NCBI RefSeq assembly: GCF_964355755.1 | Contig: NC_092675.1 | Coordinates: 19,606,912-19,670,911, forward strand | DNA from: Antedon mediterranea | Taxonomy: Eukaryota; Echinodermata; Crinoidea; Comatulida; Antedonidae | Length of the DNA: 64,000 nucleotides | Reading direction: 5' to 3' | Shown here: piece by piece, positions 25,901-34,900 of the stretch | How the letters are laid out: the number at the start of each line of letters is the position of its first letter | Position numbering within the stretch: the stretch's first letter is position 1 | The notes under the pieces: generated by a model | What the model was told of the DNA's origin: nothing | Seen by the model: only the letters and a program-made list of their open reading frames with translations | Databases searched by the model: none | Translations under genes and position numbers: made by a program

Positions 25901-28900
25901 GTTTATTTATTTCAATTGTTCTTGCAGTTAAAAAAAAACACTCATGACAATTTATAAAAATTGGATACATAATATCAAAACATTTACCATTAAAATTAAC
26001 ATCTCCATTTATCAACAACATACAATTACAATTTAAAATATACATTATATAATAAAATACAATTATTAAAACAGAAATTTTGAACTGTCTGATATTGAAT
26101 AATATAATATTGCCCCACGTATATGAATTGTAGTAAATTGCATTAGGCTCGATTATTTAAAATATTTACGAGGTAGGGAATGGGGCTACATTTGTATCGT
26201 TCTGTTTTGACACTGGGGATCGTATTGTGTTTTCTATTTCTTATGTGTTTCTTCTCTTAGGGGTGGTAACCATTCTTTAAATTCAGAATTAAGTAAAGAA
26301 GTACCAAACTTAATGTTTGCCCTTCTAATAATTGTGTTTGCCCCTGTCTGCGTGAAATCAAACCTTCGATGTTTACAGCACTGTTGCGTCGTCGGTTTCC
26401 ACTTGTGGTTACGCAATACAACACTTTGCGTCGATACATCACTGCTTTGCATTCTAGTGGGAACCACGCTTTAGGAAGAAATATATTAATGGAACAAGCA
26501 TTTGTGTAATGAATTCATTATAGCCTAGTCATTGGTTGACCAAGTTCTTTAGCCAATAGTGACTTGTTTATAAAGGATGTGCCTTTAATAATAATAATAA
26601 TAAACAGTATTTATATAGCGCCTAATGGATCACTGACCCCTCTAGGTGCTTTACATTAGACCTTAACTAATGGTAATAAACTATCCCCCGCCGGACACCA
26701 TTCCGGTATTTCTTAGTCGAGGTTTCGGGGATGGAGACAATCAATAATGTGAAAAAAAATGTAACTAAGCTTAACTATGCTTAACTAGGTAAAACTATCC
26801 CCCGCCGGACACCATCCCGGTATTTCTGAGTCAAGGTTTCAGGGCCAGAATTAAGAATAGAGAGTAAATGAAGCATGCACAACTTAAGCTAGGGTTAAAC
26901 TATCCCCCGCCGGACACCATCCCGGTATTTCTGAGTCAAATGATACTTGTAAAAATAATTGTCTAACTACTCCCCAAAATGTTCTTACCCTACTCGCCAA
27001 AGTAGACATACACTCCTTCCTGAGCTCATGTCTGCTGTTGTTTCTGGTATCTTTTATCTTGTAAACATGTAATGCATACAATTTTTTTTTCAGGCCAGTT
27101 TAAAGGATGTGTCGTTACTTGAAATATGTCGACACACATCTGTAAGTGTAATATTTCAATTTTCTACAAATTGAAGAAATAAAATGTCATTAATATACAA
27201 TGAAATAAAAAAAAAAGTTTATGTAGAACGAAATAACATATTACAATACTCATTTATCTCACTACTCTACCAACCAAATATAAGAAAAAAAGATACAAAT
27301 TGATACCAAGTTAGAATAACCATGAGATAAGGCATCTGAAACAAATATTTTCTTTAATCTTTATTTATCTTTTCTATAATAATGACAATGACAATATGCC
27401 ACATGGATGAAGTACTTGAGCACTGAGCCCCTAGTGTTTCAGTTTGTTTTTCGTCCTGTCCATTATTTTTTATGATAATTTTATATATATAGTTTGAATA
27501 TTTTGCTAACTTTTTATATTTTTATATATACTTTATAAGTTTAATAATAAAAATAATATAATGACAATAATATTTCACTTTTATCTTCTTTTTAGCTTTA
27601 CAAAGTTATACTCGACATAATTAAAGAAATTGGTAAGTTTTAAAAATTATATTGATATAATTTTAATTATATTTTATCATACATTCTGTATTAGAAATTA
27701 CAACTATTATTTGCAACACAATATTTGCACTGCACGTTCGGAAAGAAGCTTAACGTTTGGCGAATATGTTGTTCATTTTTTTCATTTTTAGCATTAAAAC
27801 CAAAATTAGTAGGACTTTTGGGCAACTTACCGAATCAACACAAATCTATCAGCCAGCATTTATCAGTACTAGAAAACAGTGTAAGTATGAGTACGAAAAG
27901 AATTCTATTTCATGTGTTTATAATCTATTTTTCTTATGGTTTAATCAATCCAAAAAACTGGTCTGTCATGGGGTCCTGAGATAGTATTGAATATAAAACA
28001 TGTAATACAACATCAACTTTAGTTTTCGAAACATTTAATTTGAAATTTAATTTTATAGGCTTCAGGGGTCCTTCAACATGTGGATAAAATCGGCAATGGC
28101 AGTATTCCAAAGGATCAAGACTCCAAAAGAATGAAAGTGGAACAAGGATCCAAACCATCGCTCCTTATGATGGCAATATCATGCGGAATGGTGGACTCTG
28201 AGGAAATGAAAGAAAAGAGTGAGGAGGAGTTACTGATGGAAAACTACAACACAACGGTCGCTGGTGAAACGTTAGCAAGGTGTGTGTATATGTACATGAA
28301 ATTTGTTTAACTGATACATTAATGTAGTTTAGAATTTCAGAAATAATATATTTTAAATATTTTTATATTTTACTTTATCATGTAATCATCATGCAATGTG
28401 TTTATATTAATTTAAATTGTCATGTTTTTCAATTTAAGTATATTAATTCATCATAAAACATACATACATTTAATAATATACAGATTGCATGCTTAGAGGT
28501 AATAATCGGGAATGATATTTTGCTCTCGAGAATTATATTTCCCTCAGCTGGCACTTCAGGAAATATATATTCCCTCGTGCAAAATATCATTCCTCAGTGA
28601 TGTCAAATCTTATATTTTACCGATATAAAAGGCGATATCTGTTATATTATATAGCCAACAACACAAGTAGCTAGTAGCTGGATTAGGTAGCTAGGCCTCC
28701 TTTATGTAAATAAGCCTTGCCTTGCGAAGAATAATAATACAGATAATTACTAATTAATGATTCCTTGGCAATACAATATTCACTTAGGCCTAGGTCTTGT
28801 AAATTAACAGAAGAATTGCCATCAATAAGGCGTACATTAAAGATGTATTGTCCCCCAAAAACATGAAAAATGAAGATTAATTAAACCAGACTTTGAATAG

Positions 28901-31900
28901 GTTATTGTGCAGTTTTAATATTAAAGTTAATCACTTCCATTGAAAAAAAATAATGTTTCAATTATAAAATAACATGATAAATGGTTAAATTCAACCAAAA
29001 ATCCATTGGCTGGTAGTAGCCAATTTGACAATTTTTTGCTTTAAATTCCATTTTTTTCCGATCCAATTTTTGGTCGAAGTCAATAACTATTATGTGACAT
29101 TAAAATGGCATATTCAACAAAAAAAATTGTAAAAAATTATTTTTCAGGGGGACAATACATCTTTAATAATAATATTATTATCAGGTTCAACAATTTACAA
29201 AAATTAATCATGTATACAGATAAATTTAAAAATGTTGTTTGTTTATCATTAATTTTATAGACAATTTCTCTGTGTTTCACACCTGGTTCGCACAAAATTA
29301 CAAGACGCAATTACAATTGCGGTAAAAGATGACTCTCCGTCTAGCGCTGATGCAGAAAGCACACAAGACTCAATGGAAAATGTCTTGACAAGTGACAGTA
29401 GTCCCTGTTGTAATGGTGCATGTGGTGATGCATCCACTAGTTCTGATGAGGTATGCCATTAAAATCAACTTATAAATTGAATTTAAATAATAAAATTTGG
29501 AAAAAAAGGAACAATCTTTTATTTTTCAAATACTTAAAAATATCTGCGGTTAAACTGCTTGAGTGCATCTACATGATTGTCTTGTTTTGTCACATAGTTT
29601 CTTATATTGAAACTAGTAATCTGAAATTTGTGGTAGGTACGGTGAACAAATACATAATGTTGTTAACAAAGATATAAATTCCATAGGAGCAAACTTATTA
29701 AATATCTAATAAATATTGATTAAGTATTTTTTTTAAAAGAAGGTAAGGTTATAATGTAAGTTGTCACTAATAAAAATATCCCAATTGACATTTCAATTCG
29801 TAAAATATTTGAGAACACATGTTTGATAAAGAAAGCAAAATGAACACACTAAATAAATGTATATTTTTTGCAGGGTTCTATTAATGGTAACATAGAGGAG
29901 TTGTATTACCAGCACTTACATTGTCTACAGTTTATGCAGTTTACATTTGCAAGTAAGTCTCTCTAAATTGATCATAACATTTGTAAAGCTCTGTCTACAC
30001 TATCAAACAAATGTGACAAACAAATGTGATGTGCCCATATATAGACATGATGATGTCATATCACTACCATATTTGGGCACATCACCACCATATTTGGGCA
30101 CATCACACTTTTTGTTTGATAGTGTAGACAATAATATGCCGATTGTCAAAGCATGAGAATTCTTAATTTCTACTTTACCACAATTATTTTTACATGTGAC
30201 CAGAAAAACCATAAATAGTTCAATTTTTATTAACTACCTGTTCCTATTACAAACTAATTACATTCCTTTATATAAGTTTACATTTCTTATACATTTTGAA
30301 AAAAAATGTTTGCTTGATTATTTCAACAGCAACAGGTGCTGGCCGTAGTCTCTATTCGAATACACAAAAGATTGCCAAACCACTTCCATCTCAGATTTTC
30401 CGAATTGCTCAAGAACTTTCAACATTATCATCATCATTACCATTTTCATTGTCATCCACAATATTTGTGAGATCTGTAAGTTCAACTTCAATTAATTATT
30501 TTAATTTTTTTTTTTCAAAAAAACTACCAAACCATATGCATTGTACTATTACAATTGTAATTTATTTCAACCACAGAAAGTTACAAACATTGTTACTGTT
30601 TTTTTCTTCTCTTTATTATTATTATTTATATATATTTAAAGTAGCAATATTTTTTATTATATTCAAGATTGAAGACTGAGTTATACTTGGCTAATTTCAT
30701 ATTATGACCATGAAAAACCTTCAATTTTGTACACATTTTTGTATTCAGCTATGGGTTTTTGAACTAACATTATGCATTATCTTAACTTTTTCAATTTAAG
30801 GATGAAGAAAAAATCAACCTCATGAGAGCCCTAATTACTGGGTGTGTATACAATGTGGTTTTCGTATTAACATATTGAATAATAGATAGTAGCTAGTATT
30901 GTTTGTTTTGTTGAAAGATAATGTGTGTTGTTATCAACCTCAATGGCGCAGTTCTGTGTTCTTTAAAACTGGAGAACATTGTATATTCCTGCCATTTAAA
31001 TCAAATGTTAAAAGCTTCTTTAGTATATTTCTATAATAATATGTTATTATAATTATAATACAATGTTTTTGTAGGCCATTCAATTAGTGTGTAGCTATGA
31101 CAGTGTTTTAAATTAAAACTGTTATTTTCATTGTAGGCCAGAAGGTACTCCATATTCAGGTGGCTGCTTTGTATTTGATATCTTTTTTCCTCCAAGTTAC
31201 CCAAAGGCTCCTCCAATGGTTACTATTCTTGTAAGTTTGGCAAAATAATTAGGTGCTCATTTAGAATAAAATGATCACCTATTGTTATTGTATAAAATCT
31301 TTATTCTTATGATTCTTCTTTATTTCTCTCTGTACAGATTTTGTGTAACAAATATCTCAAAAAGTTTAATGTTAATGATTACCAAAATTTCACAATGTCT
31401 TTCAAATACTTTAACTTAGTCCTAATAAGCTTTTCAGCGTGATCACTAATCCGTGAAGTCATTTATACGCCATTTTGTGAAATCACATTATCAATCATAT
31501 CTCCATAATTCATTATCACATATTAACGAAATTCACAACACGTAAACTTCAGGTCAAGGGTAAAAATATTAGCAAATAAAAACGCACGAGCACGTAGGGT
31601 CATGCGCGTGAAATCGCGAGTTAAAAATTTATAAAGCTCAAAATTAAGTTTGACCATTTGTGTGTTTAAAAAAATTACTGCGCAAAAACACGTTTTTGCG
31701 CGCGCGATATTAAAAAGCGTAAAAATACGATTTTTTTTGTACAAATCGCATTCTACTCACCATCCTTAGTACATTCACCAAATTTGAGTCAGTTCCGATT
31801 TAAAATAACGCTATACGAGCAGGTTAAAAATGACAAAATGCGCAAATTAATTGCATCAAAGTGCTGAAAATGGTGAAAAATTAGGCATTTTTTAAATGAA

Positions 31901-34900
31901 AATATTTCTTCAGAATGCACGATGACCCCCAAATTTTTTAACTTATTCTGGAAGCTATTGAGTTGTAGATATGAATTCATGTACATATTTTACGTATAAA
32001 ATGTTATTACGTCATCAAATGGCCACTTAAATTTAAAATAAAGTTTTTTTTCTTTTTAGTCATATTTTATCACATTCAATGGAACGCATATCTGTTATTT
32101 TGTGCCCGATTTTCGCTCAAATTTTAGTATGTGATTGCTCAATTAATTGACTTTCTCAGGACTTTTGACGACATCATCACGCGTAAAAACTTGAATAACG
32201 TAGGTCGTGTAATTTCACCTTCGCCGTAAATTTGAATATCTTACAGCTCTTCAGAATTTAAGGTTACCTTGATGATTATAATTTATTATGAAAGCTGATG
32301 AAATGTAGATATTAAATCATATAAAAATCAAGCATATCGGATGTTGTGACGTTAACATATGGCCAGTTGAAGTTAAAAAGTAGTTTTTTAATCTTTTTCG
32401 TCAAAGTTATACAAATTTCAAAGAGCGCGCACAGCGCTTCTACGTGCCAAATTCTCTTCCAATTCTTATATTTATTTGCTCAATTCATTATCTTTCGAAA
32501 TTGTCATCATCGAGTTTATTTTGATAATTCTATCATAACAAAAAATTAGAACATGATGTGTGTCCCGTAATTTCACCTATGCTACACTGTATATGATATA
32601 CATTAAATATATGTACATATTGTATATGGCATATAATAGGCACAACTCAGTACTATAAGCATATAATAGGACGTCATACATCAACATTTTCTGATCGTAT
32701 GATAACGTACGTGCATGTAAAAAAAATTAATTTCAGTAAAATGATAAAATGATCACCTATAATTCGTCAAAGTGACGAATTAAATTCTAGTTACAAATTA
32801 CTATTGTCACATGCTCAACACGTCTTTATTTCATTTATTCCACATTTATGTAGTCATCAATTACATCATAATTGCAATACAACTGATAACAAGGATCCTG
32901 CATTAAAAAATCTGTAGCTTGGGGTTTTTTTTGTAGGACCCTTTTACATAAGAACAATACAAGTAAATAGAACTTAGATAAAACAGTCATTTCCCATAAA
33001 CAAAGGTGTTGTTAATCAGCATATAGTGATAAAAAAAAGTATTTTTTGACATGTTTTTTTATACATTTATTTTGTTTCTTTAAAATAATACTATAAAAAC
33101 AATAAACAATGTTATAACACACCTATCTTTACCATTTGATTGGTTAATTATGTGCTGTTCAGTATTAGTTAATGGTAGTTATTGCACGTTCAGGTTTACA
33201 ATACACATTTTTTTATTCAATTATTCAATTAAAACCAACAGCGATAAATACCGCCACTAACAGGTTTAAAACATAAAACAATACAACACCAAAAACGGTT
33301 AACAATAAAATACAGATAAAATATATAAATATTTTGAGAATTGTGTGTAATGTAAGACCTGCAAGACTGATCCTTGTTCACCTGCCTCCAGCATTGATTC
33401 AAGAGTGAAAGCAGCGAATTAATTAATAAAGTTTAGAAAGACAGAAACAGCAAACACAGCTAAATAATTTCTTTTCATTTTCTTTTTAAATTAGACAACA
33501 GGTTCAGGAACCGTTCGTTTCAATCCAAATCTGTACAGGTAATATATATTTCTTATGATGAATAATGGTAATTATAATTATTCATAAATAGATAGCAAAT
33601 AGAACAAACATTTTTGCACTCAAGCGGGAAATTACCTCACGACATTTGACCAAAATTTCTTGCGGAAGTCTTAGTAGTGTTACCATGTTGAATTCTGCTA
33701 CATTTTGCTAACAGGGCAAAAATGTCAAATTGACGCTTGAAAATATTGAATCATTGTATTGTAAATACATCTAAACAATACATGAATGCCATCTTAATCA
33801 TTATCAAATGTTGATATAAAATTTACGGTACACCATGTATATTTAAGCCTGTTTTCCTGTCGACGTTATTTGACGATCGTTGTTGTTGTTAATGATCAAC
33901 GACAATAGCGTCGAATAACGTCGACAGGAAAACAGGCTTTAATTCTGAAAAGAACTGTTGAGTTTCTCAACGTTTCGATCAACATACTTGAAGAAACTCA
34001 ACAGTTCTTTTCAGAACTAAATATACGTGGTGTATCGTAAACTTTATATCAACATGATGAAAATAATTATTCCCATTCAAATCATTCATTATTTGTGTTT
34101 ACCTGTTTATGCTAGTATCATTGTATCTACTACTGTAATTTCTGATTTCATAGTAACAATTTTATAATCATTTATCTATCTACTTCTTGTAAACTGCAGT
34201 AGCGGCAGGGTATGTCTTTCATTGCTTGGAACATGGGAGGGTTTCTCCGGGGAGCAGTGGAATGAAACGTCAACGATTCTTCAAATTCTAGTATCCATCC
34301 AGTCGCTCATACTGGTATCTGATCCATTTTTCAATGAGCCTGGAACTGAGAGGGAAATTGGAACAGTTCAAGGTGATAAACACAACAAAGAGTACAATAG
34401 AGGTGCTTAGCTTTTTTTACTGTGTTAATTATGATAATAGGAAAAATGATAATGTTGATATATAGTTTGCGTTACACCAAGTATATTTAGTTCTGAAAAG
34501 AACTGTTGAGTTTTTTGACATTTCGATCAATACACTTTGATCGTCCTCAGGAGTGAGAATGCAGAAAGTCCAGGAAACTGGGAATATAAGTGAAATTAGG
34601 TGTGCCTGGTGTGAAAGCTAAAAACAATAGCAAGGTTCACAGTGAGAGGGATAGAAACTAGCTATAGAAGAGCATTGTTTTTCATGAACAATGATGAATT
34701 GAAACTAGCTATAGAAGAAGAAATATGATAATGCTTAAATCTTAAAATCAACAGATTTTCATAAAATATATATTTTTATGTGAATACTTTCTGTCATATA
34801 AATGGTTTGGAACAGAAATTCTTATTTGTCAAACTAGCTTCAATTGTTTGTCGATTGATTTTAACCATTTTTTTGTTACCCATTGATGCTAACATGCCAT

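Noticed and set aside
29985-30130. Hairpin precursors of small RNAs among the foldback copies
   Set aside because: The inverted ends recur as a dispersed element family; nothing marks any copy as a microRNA precursor.
30296-30679. 127-codon frame overlapping UBC exon 22
   Set aside because: Only 30330-30475 is coding; the rest is flanking intron read through a good donor (GTAAGT at 30476).
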